DNA of 5,437 bases from an uncultured Lysobacter sp. (lineage in GTDB: Bacteria > Pseudomonadota > Gammaproteobacteria > Xanthomonadales > Xanthomonadaceae), in assembly GCA_902805755.1 (NCBI GenBank), contig CADCUA010000608.1, positions 1-5,437 of the forward strand, given 5' to 3'. The notes beneath the pieces were generated by a model. It ran no database searches, was not told where the DNA came from, and worked only from the letters and a program-made list of their open reading frames with translations. Below are positions 1 through 5,029 of the stretch, piece after piece. The position numbers were made by a program, and so were the translations under genes. Each line of letters begins with the position of its first letter. Positions within the stretch are counted from its first letter, which is position 1.

Positions 1-57
1 CCCCCCCCGGGCGGCGGCGGCCGCGCGGGCGGGCGCCGGCCGCCCCCCCCCGCGGCC
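1..57. other. G/C-only low-complexity contig end, probably unreliable sequence
   Basis: All 57 bases are G or C, including C runs of 8 (1-8) and 9 (43-51) bases. The adjacent DNA from base 58 has normal composition and codes for a well-conserved phosphatase. Read in the phosphatase frame, this block gives a Gly/Arg/Pro-rich string rather than the conserved sequence expected after the catalytic region of the family. I infer poor base calling or an assembly edge, not biology. A genuine GC-rich insertion is possible but unlikely. Confidence 0.75.
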
Positions 58-518
58 TGCTGACCGATGCTGAGTACGGCCGCGCGCGTCTTAACGCCGG
101 TGGCCATCGCTGTCATCGTCCCCGCGGAATCGGGCGTCTGTGAGTCGGTGTTGTAGGTGCGGCTGATGGCCGTGGCCGGGAAGTCCTCCCAGCCCAGGCG
201 GTGCTCCTCGCCAGGCCGCCCATTGCGCTGGCCTTCGAGGATCCGCGCGGCCGCCACGGTCGTCAGGCTCATGCCGTCGCCGACGAACAGGATGACGTTG
301 CGCGCGCGCCCGGCCATCGCACCGCGCTGCGCGGCTTCGGCGGCGCCGGCGCGGTACCACCAGGCCGGGTTTTCGCCCGCGGGCCGTTCAATGGCAGGAA
401 CCTCGACGGCCACGCTGCGTGCGGCGCCCGCGGCATCGGCGACCGGTTCGAGCGATGCGCATGCAGTGGTCAACAGCGCCGTGGCCAGGCACAGGTGGAC
501 GGAACGGATGGAGCGCAT
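1..518 (-). CDS. Alkaline phosphatase, PhoA family (5' part, cut by window edge)
   Basis: This is the N-terminal 172 or so residues of an exported alkaline phosphatase, which hydrolyses phosphate monoesters through a phosphoserine intermediate using Zn and Mg. The start at 518 is supported by AGGAGG six bases upstream. Residues 1-21 form a signal sequence ending in LLTTAC-A; Cys20 could be a lipoprotein cysteine, though Thr at -3 is weak for a lipobox. VILFVGDGM contains the first metal-binding Asp (D81). TPDSAGTMTAMATGVKTRA carries D130 and the nucleophile S131. The 50-residue spacing matches D51/S102 of E. coli PhoA. The second metal-ligand half and the conserved Arg lie beyond the edge. 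The reading after residue ~154 enters the G/C-only block and should not be trusted. The gene is divergent from the symporter. Such genes are often phosphate-regulated, but I see no clear Pho box. Confidence 0.9.
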   Translation of the reverse strand, partial: MRSIRSVHLCLATALLTTACASLEPVADAAGAARSVAVEVPAIERPAGENPAWWYRAGAAEAAQRGAMAGRARNVILFVGDGMSLTTVAAARILEGQRNGRPGEEHRLGWEDFPATAISRTYNTDSQTPDSAGTMTAMATGVKTRAAVLSIGQQAAGGGGRRPPARPPPPGG

Positions 519-524
519 CGAAGA

Positions 525-530
525 CCTCCT
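525..530 (-). promoter_or_regulatory. Strong ribosome binding site of the phosphatase gene
   Basis: On the minus strand AGGAGG is followed by six bases (TCTTCG) and then the ATG at 518. This is a full match to the anti-Shine-Dalgarno sequence and fixes the start. It is the best ribosome binding site in the window, which suggests high translation once the gene is induced. Confidence 0.85.
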
Positions 531-544
531 GCAGCAGGCCGCGG

Positions 545-550
545 ATTATG
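545..550 (-). promoter_or_regulatory. Candidate -10 element for the phosphatase
   Basis: The minus strand reads CATAAT, five of six bases of the sigma70 -10 consensus, 26 bases upstream of the ATG at 518. This is one of few AT-rich hexamers in the 135-base divergent spacer. Seventeen bases upstream the hexamer is CATCGT, a poor -35, so the promoter may need an activator. For the divergent symporter, TATGGT at 622-627 is a weaker -10 candidate. Confidence 0.35.
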
Positions 551-642
551 CCGCGCCGGTGCGGCCGACGATGGAACGCTGTAGGCAGTCGCGCGATATC
601 GCCCGGCCGCGCAAGCTCCGCTATGGTGCGGCGAGACGAGAC

Positions 643-646
643 GAGG
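643..646 (+). promoter_or_regulatory. Ribosome binding site of the symporter gene
   Basis: GAGG lies seven bases before the ATG at 654 and supports this start over any downstream Met. The protein begins with a short cytoplasmic stretch and the first membrane segment starts near residue 17, as expected for the family. Confidence 0.7.
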
Positions 647-653
647 TGTTGCG

Positions 654-2027
654 ATGAACGTGGTATCCGACGCGGTGGAGTGCTGCTTCAAGTTCCCGTT
701 CTGGCAGCGGGTGCTGGCGGGCTTCGTGCTCGGCGCGCTGGTCGGGTGGCTCATGGGCCCGGACGCGGAGGTGTGGTTCGGGCCGCTGGGCACGATCTAC
801 GTCAACCTGATCAAGATGATCGCGGTGCCGCTGGTGTTTTTCGCGGTCGTGAACGCGATCGCATCGCTGTACGGGCAAAAGTCGATCGTGGCATTGGGCG
901 TGCGCACGTTCGCGTGGTTCGCGATCACCGCTGCGCTCGCCGTCGGCGTCGGGCTGGCGGTGGGCTGGCTGCTGCAACCCGGGCAGGGGCTCTCGGGCCT
1001 TGCGATGTCGCCTGACTACACGGTGCGCGAGGTCCCGTCGCCGGTCAAAGTGCTGACTGACATCGTGCCACTGAACCCGTTCCAGGCGCTGGCCGGCGCA
1101 ATGCCGGTCAAGGACGAGGACGGCACCACCCGTCTCATGGCGACCGGCACGATCCTGCAGGTGCTGTTCTTCGCCGCGCTGGTCGGCTTCGCGCTGGTCA
1201 AGCTCGGTGATCGCACCCCGGCAATGCGCAAGCTGATGGGCGAGGCCAGCGACGTGATGATCCAGATCACCCGCTTCGTCCTCGAGTTCACGCCGATCGG
1301 CACGTTCGGGCTGATCGCCGCACTGGTCGGCACCTACGGCTTCGAGAAGCTGCTGCCGCTGGGTACGTTCGTGCTGGCGCTGTACCTCGCGTGCGCCGTG
1401 CATATCGTGTTCGTGTACGGCGGCCTGCTGCTCGCGCACGGGCTCAACCCGCTGAAGTTCTTCCGCGGCGCTTCGCCGGGCATGGAAGTCGCGTTCGTGT
1501 CCTCGTCGAGCTTCGCGTCCATCCCCGCGGCCTTGCGTGCGGTAACGCACGACCTGGGCGTCGACCGCGACTACGCGGCGTTCGCGCTGCCGCTTGGCGC
1601 GAGCATCAAGATGGACGCCTGCGGCGCGATCTATCCGGCGCTGACCTCGATGTTCGTTGCGCAGTACTTCGGGCTGGACCTGAGTGCAACTCAGTACTTC
1701 ATCATTTTGATCGCGTCGGTGCTGGGCAGCTTCGGTACCGCCGGCGTGCCTGGCACCGCGACCGTGATGGTGACGCTGGTGCTGTCGGCCGCGGGACTGC
1801 CACTGGAAGGCATCGGCTACCTGATCGCGATCGACCGCGTGCTCGACATGATGCGCACGATGACGAACGTGACCGGGCAGATGCTGGTGCCGGTGCTCGT
1901 CGCGCGCGAGACCGGGCTGCTCGATCTCGAGGTCTACAACGCCGCGTCTAGCAACGTCGGCCTGCCCGAGCACGAGGCGGCCGAACACAAGTCGGCCGAG
2001 GTGGCGGCGTCGCGCACGGTGGTGTAA
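654..2027 (+). CDS. Dicarboxylate/amino acid:cation symporter (DAACS family, GltP/DctA/GltPh-like)
   Basis: This inner-membrane secondary transporter of 457 residues has the GltPh fold: six helices, re-entrant hairpin HP1, TM7, HP2 and TM8. Approximate segments are TM1 16-35, TM2 45-72, TM3 86-107, TM4 165-183, TM5 200-226, TM6 235-262, HP1 273-297 with the serine-rich VSSSSFASIP (S283-S286), TM7 306-338, HP2 346-381 with GSFGTAGVPG, and TM8 383-418 with DRVLDMMRTMTNVTGQ. D398, R401, T402 and N405 match the substrate-binding TM8 residues of the family. The usual NMDGT of TM7 is KMDACG here (K319, D321), and the Asp closing the TM8 motif is Gln (Q409). The C-terminal tail (about 424-457) is polar and probably cytoplasmic. 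The likely substrate is a C4-dicarboxylate or acidic amino acid; which one cannot be read from sequence. It stands alone, divergent from the phosphatase. Confidence 0.92.
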   Translation: MNVVSDAVECCFKFPFWQRVLAGFVLGALVGWLMGPDAEVWFGPLGTIYVNLIKMIAVPLVFFAVVNAIASLYGQKSIVALGVRTFAWFAITAALAVGVGLAVGWLLQPGQGLSGLAMSPDYTVREVPSPVKVLTDIVPLNPFQALAGAMPVKDEDGTTRLMATGTILQVLFFAALVGFALVKLGDRTPAMRKLMGEASDVMIQITRFVLEFTPIGTFGLIAALVGTYGFEKLLPLGTFVLALYLACAVHIVFVYGGLLLAHGLNPLKFFRGASPGMEVAFVSSSSFASIPAALRAVTHDLGVDRDYAAFALPLGASIKMDACGAIYPALTSMFVAQYFGLDLSATQYFIILIASVLGSFGTAGVPGTATVMVTLVLSAAGLPLEGIGYLIAIDRVLDMMRTMTNVTGQMLVPVLVARETGLLDLEVYNAASSNVGLPEHEAAEHKSAEVAASRTVV

Positions 2028-2164
2028 CTGCCGCGACGGGGCGTTCGCGATATGCCGGCTTGCCGCGGCCGCTTATCCGGGTGGCGGTTGCGCGCCACGG
2101 ACGGATCGCACGCGTCAGCACCGCGCACGCTTATCCAGGCACGCATCGGCACGCTGCGCGCGAC
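2028..2164. other. Intergenic spacer between convergent symporter and Nudix genes
   Basis: No gene is visible in these 137 bases. Two weak hairpins are possible: GTGGCG/CGCCAC at 2081-2098 with a six-base loop, and CGCGCG/CGCGCG at 2157-2173 with the Nudix stop codon in its ACTTA loop. Neither has a T-tract, so I do not call an intrinsic terminator. The octamer GCTTATCC occurs twice (2071-2078 and 2129-2136). Confidence 0.5.
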
Positions 2165-2653
2165 TTACGCGCGTGAATACCGCCAGGACACCATGCGCCC
2201 GTCGCGGTAGGGCATAACTCCGTGGAACGCGCGCGGGTCGCGGTCGAACACCAGCGGCAGGAACTGCCGGTCGCCTTCCCACATCGGCAGCTCGTGCAAC
2301 CGCTCCAGCGCGACCCACTCCAGCGTGCCTTCCGCATTCACACCCGGTGGCGTGCCTTGGAAGCAGGTGATGAGGAAGATGAAGCCGAGCCAGTCCTCGC
2401 CCTGCTTGCCGAAGCCCGGCCAGCTGATCGTGCCGCGCAGCGACAGGTCGATGCATTCGATCCCGGCCTCCTCGTGGATCTCGCGGCGCATGCCGGCCAC
2501 GACGTCCTCGTCGGCTTCGAGCTTTCCGCCCAGGCCGTTGTACTTGCCCAGGTGCGCGTCGTCGGCGCGCGCATTGCGATGCACGAGCAGCACTTGCGTG
2601 CTGTCGGGCGACAACACATAGCCCAAGGTCGCGACGATCGGCGTGTACGGCAT
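2165..2653 (-). CDS. Nudix hydrolase, MutT-like (probable oxidised nucleoside triphosphate pyrophosphohydrolase)
   Basis: This 162-residue cytosolic Nudix protein is of usual family length. The full Nudix box GX5EX7REUXEEXGU is present at residues 43-65: G43, E49, R57-E58, E61-E62, G64. The REIHEEAGI part carries the Mg-binding glutamates that drive hydrolysis of nucleoside diphosphates linked to another group. The N-terminal TPIVATLGYVL strand, the YNGLGGKLE entry to the box, and the C-terminal ELPMWEGDR and DGRMVSW segments recall MTH1/MutX-type enzymes and xanthomonad proteins annotated as 8-oxo-dGTP diphosphatase. Substrate is therefore inferred, not shown. The start at 2653 is chosen because Nudix homology begins there and the ATG overlaps the upstream lactamase stop as TGATG. 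No strong ribosome binding site precedes it, so translation is probably coupled to the lactamase gene. An open frame continues upstream but is antisense noise across the lactamase. Confidence 0.9.
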   Translation of the reverse strand: MPYTPIVATLGYVLSPDSTQVLLVHRNARADDAHLGKYNGLGGKLEADEDVVAGMRREIHEEAGIECIDLSLRGTISWPGFGKQGEDWLGFIFLITCFQGTPPGVNAEGTLEWVALERLHELPMWEGDRQFLPLVFDRDPRAFHGVMPYRDGRMVSWRYSRA

Positions 2654-3516
2654 CAGTGCGCGGCCCTGCGTTGCGCCGCGGCCTGCGTCTCCAGGCGCTG
2701 CTCTGCAGCGTTGGCGTAGGCCGTGCACGTCATCGGAGTCTTCAGCGGTTTGGCGGTGTCGGCAGGCGTCCAGCCACTCGCGTCCGGGTGCGGCGTGAGC
2801 AGCAGGTCGCAGGGCAGGGCGCGCACGCGGGCGAAGCCGCGGCGGTAATCCTCGAGAATGCGGGGATGGCGCGGGTTGTCGACCAGCCGGTAGTCCGGCG
2901 CCGACAGGCTGTCCGCGTAGGCGATGCGGACCTCGCGCCCATCGCGCCGGTCCGTCCATGTCCAGCTGAGGCTGCCCGGCGTGTGCCCCGGAGTGAAATG
3001 CGCGACCAGGCGCAGCGATCCGAGCTCGATCGCCTCGCCGTCCATCAGCAGCCGGTCGGTGCGCACGGGCGGGAAGGGCATGTCATCACCGAAATGCAGG
3101 TCGTCGGTGCCGCCGCGCGCCAGCAGCGCAGCGGACTCGGCATTGGTCGCGACGCGCGCCCCGGTGGCGCGTGCGATCGCGGCGATCGGGCCGGCGTGGT
3201 CGGCATGCGCATGGCTGTGCACGATCCATTTCAGCTCGCCCGGTGCGACGCCGAGTTCGCGCAGGCGTCCCAGCACGTAGTCCGCGGCCTGCGGCAAGCC
3301 GCCGTCGATCAGCACCGCGCCCGCGCTACCGCGGATCAGCACCGCGCTCAGGCCTTCGGTGCCGATGTACCAGGTCTTGTCGGCGATGCGGAATGGCGCC
3401 ACCGGCCGGCGCCAGCTCTCTGGTCCGTCATGCGTGCGTGCGGCCGGGAGCAGCGGCTCGGCGGCACCGACGAGGGACGGCAGCAACGCCGCAAGAAGGA
3501 CGAGGAGACGGCGCAT
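2653..3516 (-). CDS. L1-like subclass B3 metallo-beta-lactamase
   Basis: This 287-residue exported zinc hydrolase is expected to open the beta-lactam ring of penicillins, cephalosporins and carbapenems in the periplasm. Residues 1-18 (MRRLLVLLAALLPSLVGA) form a Sec signal peptide with cleavage before or near AEP. SHAHADHAG gives zinc ligands H102, H104, D106 and H107; H178 in TPGHTPGS and H243 in LLTPHPDAS complete both sites (class numbering 116, 118, 120, 121, 196, 263). Position 221 is Ser (S203 in YADSLSAP) rather than Cys, as in B3 enzymes. C236 and C264 fit the B3 disulfide. IAYADSLSAP, ILEDYRRGFARVRALPCD and CTAYANAAEQ closely recall Stenotrophomonas L1. The start at 3516 is set by the signal peptide, although the upstream sequence lacks a good ribosome binding site. 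It is followed directly by the Nudix gene. No ampR-type regulator is in the window. Activity and resistance are inferred; some B3-like proteins hydrolyse other substrates. Confidence 0.9.
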   Translation of the reverse strand: MRRLLVLLAALLPSLVGAAEPLLPAARTHDGPESWRRPVAPFRIADKTWYIGTEGLSAVLIRGSAGAVLIDGGLPQAADYVLGRLRELGVAPGELKWIVHSHAHADHAGPIAAIARATGARVATNAESAALLARGGTDDLHFGDDMPFPPVRTDRLLMDGEAIELGSLRLVAHFTPGHTPGSLSWTWTDRRDGREVRIAYADSLSAPDYRLVDNPRHPRILEDYRRGFARVRALPCDLLLTPHPDASGWTPADTAKPLKTPMTCTAYANAAEQRLETQAAAQRRAAH

Positions 3517-3611
3517 CGGCGGACTCGGGGCTGGGGCGCGACAGTGTCCGCGATCATCCAGGCGACTGCGAGGCCATGGGTTTTCCGACGGGCCGGCATG
3601 CCTGTCGCGTC

Positions 3612-3643
3612 GTTCGGGCGAACAAGCCGCTCCGCAGCCCGAA
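3612..3643. repeat. Nested inverted repeats, candidate operator
   Basis: GTTCGGGCGAAC at 3612-3623 is a 5-bp-arm dyad with a two-base centre. Its TTCGGGC half is also matched by GCCCGAA at 3637-3643, giving perfect 7-base arms 17 bases apart. It sits about 96 bases upstream of the lactamase start. It could bind a dimeric regulator or form a weak hairpin in RNA. The binding protein is unknown, and chance is possible in GC-rich DNA. Confidence 0.3.
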
Positions 3644-3732
3644 TCGCTCGCCCGCTGCCAGCGATGCCGCCGCAATAGACGCATGTAGATGCGATCGCGA
3701 TCATTCGCGAGGCATGCTGTCGGCATCCGACT

Positions 3733-3736
3733 GGAG
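3733..3736 (+). promoter_or_regulatory. Ribosome binding site for candidate leader ORF
   Basis: GGAG lies seven bases before the ATG at 3744. It is the only good Shine-Dalgarno match upstream of the thioesterase. None of the in-frame thioesterase starts (3815, 3860, 3866) has a comparable site. Confidence 0.5.
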
Positions 3737-3743
3737 CACAGGC

Positions 3744-3869
3744 ATGAATGATCATTCCACCAGGGCCGCCGGCCCGGGCCGGCCCGTTGCGCAAGCCCCG
3801 GCCTTTGCACCGGCATGCGCGGACCGGCTTCGGGCGTTATCTGCGCGCGCAGCGGCAATATGGCCATGA
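3744..3869 (+). CDS. Candidate 41-residue leader ORF coupled to the thioesterase
   Basis: The ATG at 3744 follows GGAG at proper spacing. The ORF encodes 41 residues beginning MNDHSTRAAGPG and ending AAAIWP. Its TGA (3867-3869) overlaps the thioesterase ATG (3866) as ATGA, a typical coupling arrangement. I recognise no family, signal peptide or motif. The composition is rich in Ala, Arg and Pro, as any frame of this DNA would be. It might be a leader that delivers ribosomes to the thioesterase start, a real small protein, or chance, since the same frame is open far upstream. A further possibility is that it is the true N-terminus joined to the thioesterase by a sequencing frameshift. Confidence 0.35.
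   Translation: MNDHSTRAAGPGRPVAQAPAFAPACADRLRALSARAAAIWP
3746..3757. repeat. 12-bp perfect palindrome at the leader ORF start
   Basis: GAATGATCATTC reads the same on both strands and begins on the last base of the ATG at 3744. Its right half GATCATTC recurs as a direct repeat at 3699-3706. The position, overlapping a translation start and AT-richer than its surroundings, fits an operator. No known regulator motif is recognised. Confidence 0.35.
3768..3783. repeat. 16-bp perfect GC palindrome
   Basis: GCCGGCCCGGGCCGGC is fully self-complementary with no spacer. It lies within the candidate leader ORF, 22 bases after the preceding palindrome begins. In DNA this GC-rich, one such site in a window of this length is not far from chance. 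It could form a stable secondary structure in the thioesterase mRNA leader. Confidence 0.35.
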
Positions 3870-4363
3870 GCGGCACGCAGCGCGCGCTGGCGATGTGCTT
3901 CCTGGCCGAGCCGTCCGATGTGAACTTCGGTGGCAAGGTCCACGGCGGCCAGGTCATGAAATGGATCGACCAGGCCGGTTACGCCGCGGCCGTCGGCTGG
4001 AGCGGGCGCTACTGCGTGACCGTGGCGGTCGGGGGCATCCGGTTCGTGGCGCCGGTGCGCATCGGCGACCTCGTCACCGTGACCGCAACGCTCGTGCACA
4101 CGGGGACCAGCAGCATGCATTTCTCGGTCGAGGTGTCCGCGCGCGACCCCATGGGTGGGGAGGACCGCCTGTGCACGCACTGCATGATCGTGTTCGTCGC
4201 GCTGGACCAGGCCGAGGGCACGCCGAGCCCGGTGCCCTGCTGGTCACCCGACAACGAGGATGACCGCCGCCTGGGCGAGTACGCCCGCCAGGTCATGGAG
4301 CTGAGCAAGGGCATCGAGCAGGCGGTCGGCCGCTTCCGCGAACCTCGCGGCGCCGACGCCTGA
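3866..4363 (+). CDS. Acyl-CoA thioesterase, hotdog fold (YciA/BACH-like)
   Basis: This 165-residue cytosolic hotdog protein should hydrolyse acyl-CoA to free acid and CoA. VNFGGKVHGGQVMKWIDQAGYAAA (residues 19-42) holds N20, the HGG turn (26-28) and D35, the region that supplies the catalytic residues of YciA-type enzymes. VGGIRFVAPVRIGDLV and HTGTSSMHFSVEV match the next two core strands, including the TGTS motif that contacts the CoA phosphate region in the family. The C-terminal 40 residues are a charged helix beyond the minimal fold. The start is uncertain: 3866 (ATGA overlap with the leader ORF), 3860 (MAMSGTQ) and 3815 are in frame, and family similarity begins at about RALAMCFLAEP, just after 3866. 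It is convergent with the NlpC/P60 gene and ends 14 bases before a hairpin terminator. Chain-length preference cannot be read. Confidence 0.88.
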   Translation: MSGTQRALAMCFLAEPSDVNFGGKVHGGQVMKWIDQAGYAAAVGWSGRYCVTVAVGGIRFVAPVRIGDLVTVTATLVHTGTSSMHFSVEVSARDPMGGEDRLCTHCMIVFVALDQAEGTPSPVPCWSPDNEDDRRLGEYARQVMELSKGIEQAVGRFREPRGADA

Positions 4364-4377
4364 GCCGGAAACGACAA

Positions 4378-4395
4378 GGCCGCCCGGAGGCGGCC
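4378..4395. terminator. Hairpin terminator between convergent genes
   Basis: GGCCGCC and GGCGGCC form a perfect 7-bp GC stem around the tetraloop CGGA. It lies 14 bases after the thioesterase stop and 25 bases past the stop of the NlpC/P60 gene on the other strand. On the minus strand the stem is followed by TTGTCGTTT, so it looks like an intrinsic terminator mainly for the NlpC/P60 transcript. On the plus strand no T-tract follows, so thioesterase termination may be less efficient. Confidence 0.75.
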
Positions 4396-4420
4396 CTGTG
4401 GATACGCGCGGACTAAACGA

Positions 4421-5029
4421 TCAGGTGCCGTGGACCCGGCGCGCGGACATGAACTTCTCGCTCCAGTACCCGGTTTCCAGGCTGGACACGGTGACGTCGC
4501 GGCCGGTGCGCGGCGCATGCACGAAGCGGCCGTCGCCGAGGTAGATGCCGACATGGTCGACTTCGCCCTGCTTGCCGAAGAACACCAGGTCGCCGGCCAG
4601 CAGCGCCGAGCGGTCCGCGATCAGCTGGCCACTCTTGGCCATGTCGCGCGAGACGCGCGGCAGTTCGATGCCGAGCGCGTTGCGGAATACGTAACCCACC
4701 AGCCCGCTGCAGTCGAAGCCGCTGTCGGGCGAGGTGCCGCCCCAGCGGTACGGCGTGCCGAGCAGGGCAAGCGCACGCTGCAGCACGCCCTTAATCTCGC
4801 CATCTCCGCCAGCGCGGCCTGCGCGGCTGTCCGGTGGTGCGAGCAGGCGGTTGAGGTCGGTCGCGAGCATCAGCGCGCGGTCGGACAGGCTCATCGCGTC
4901 CTGGACCACGCGGCGGCCGGTCGGCTCCGGCGCGTCGGCAGAGTCGCCCGACATCGACGCCGGCGCCTGGTACTGGGCGAGTGCCGGCACTGAAACCGCA
5001 AGAAGAAGCAGGGCAAGCGAAGCGCGCAT
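4421..5029 (-). CDS. NlpC/P60 family cell-wall peptidase (C40), exported
   Basis: This 202-residue protein has a Sec signal peptide (MRASLALLLLAVSVPALA, cut before QYQ), a low-complexity linker (about 20-75) and a C-terminal NlpC/P60 domain (about 80-200). GTPYRWGGTSPDSGFDCSG carries the catalytic Cys107; DHVGIYLGDG has His159, and FVHAP gives His171 as the third catalytic position. The family cleaves peptide stems of peptidoglycan, often between D-Glu and diaminopimelate, and acts in the periplasm. ELPRVSRDM and LLAGDLVFF are also standard family segments. The start at 5029 is chosen for the clean signal peptide. In-frame ATGs at 5092 and 5131 would add up to 34 residues, but none of the starts has a strong ribosome binding site. 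It is a paralogue of the next gene on the same strand. There is no SH3 or LysM binding domain. Confidence 0.9.
   Translation of the reverse strand: MRASLALLLLAVSVPALAQYQAPASMSGDSADAPEPTGRRVVQDAMSLSDRALMLATDLNRLLAPPDSRAGRAGGDGEIKGVLQRALALLGTPYRWGGTSPDSGFDCSGLVGYVFRNALGIELPRVSRDMAKSGQLIADRSALLAGDLVFFGKQGEVDHVGIYLGDGRFVHAPRTGRDVTVSSLETGYWSEKFMSARRVHGT

Larger units (their letters stand above)
3517..3743. promoter_or_regulatory. Divergent regulatory region between lactamase and thioesterase
   Basis: No convincing gene lies in these 227 bases. They must hold the start signals of the lactamase (leftward) and thioesterase (rightward). I see no clear -35/-10 pair. What is visible: the dyad GTTCG-GG-CGAAC (3612-3623); TTCGGGC/GCCCGAA arms (3613-3619 and 3637-3643); a near-direct repeat of GGCATGCCTGTCG (3595-3607) and GGCATGCTGTCG (3711-3722); and GATCATTC at 3699-3706, repeated at 3750-3757. 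Long open frames across it on both strands appear to be GC-driven. Confidence 0.5.

Noticed and set aside
621..1988. 455-codon open frame on the minus strand opposite the symporter
   Set aside because: Arg/His/Gln/Asp-rich product with no recognisable family. It mirrors the codon pattern of the clearly real symporter on the other strand, so it is a GC-bias shadow.
2081..2098. Hairpin GTGGCG/CGCCAC as an intrinsic terminator after the symporter
   Set aside because: The stem is only 6 bp with a six-base loop and no T-tract on either strand.
2654..2959. Upstream extension of the Nudix frame to 2959
   Set aside because: It overlaps the lactamase coding region in another frame and adds Pro/Arg-rich sequence. 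Family similarity starts at the Met at 2653.
2656..3678. 340-codon open frame on the plus strand opposite the lactamase
   Set aside because: Arg/Ala/Gln-rich low-complexity product without motifs. The opposite strand carries the intact metallo-beta-lactamase.
3517..3865. A beta-lactamase regulator gene next to the lactamase
   Set aside because: The gap is too short for an AmpR-type protein, and no helix-turn-helix sequence is visible in any frame.
3517..3957. Upstream extension of the lactamase frame to a Met at 3957
   Set aside because: The extension runs antisense through the thioesterase start and would put 147 Pro/Arg-rich residues before a perfect signal peptide.
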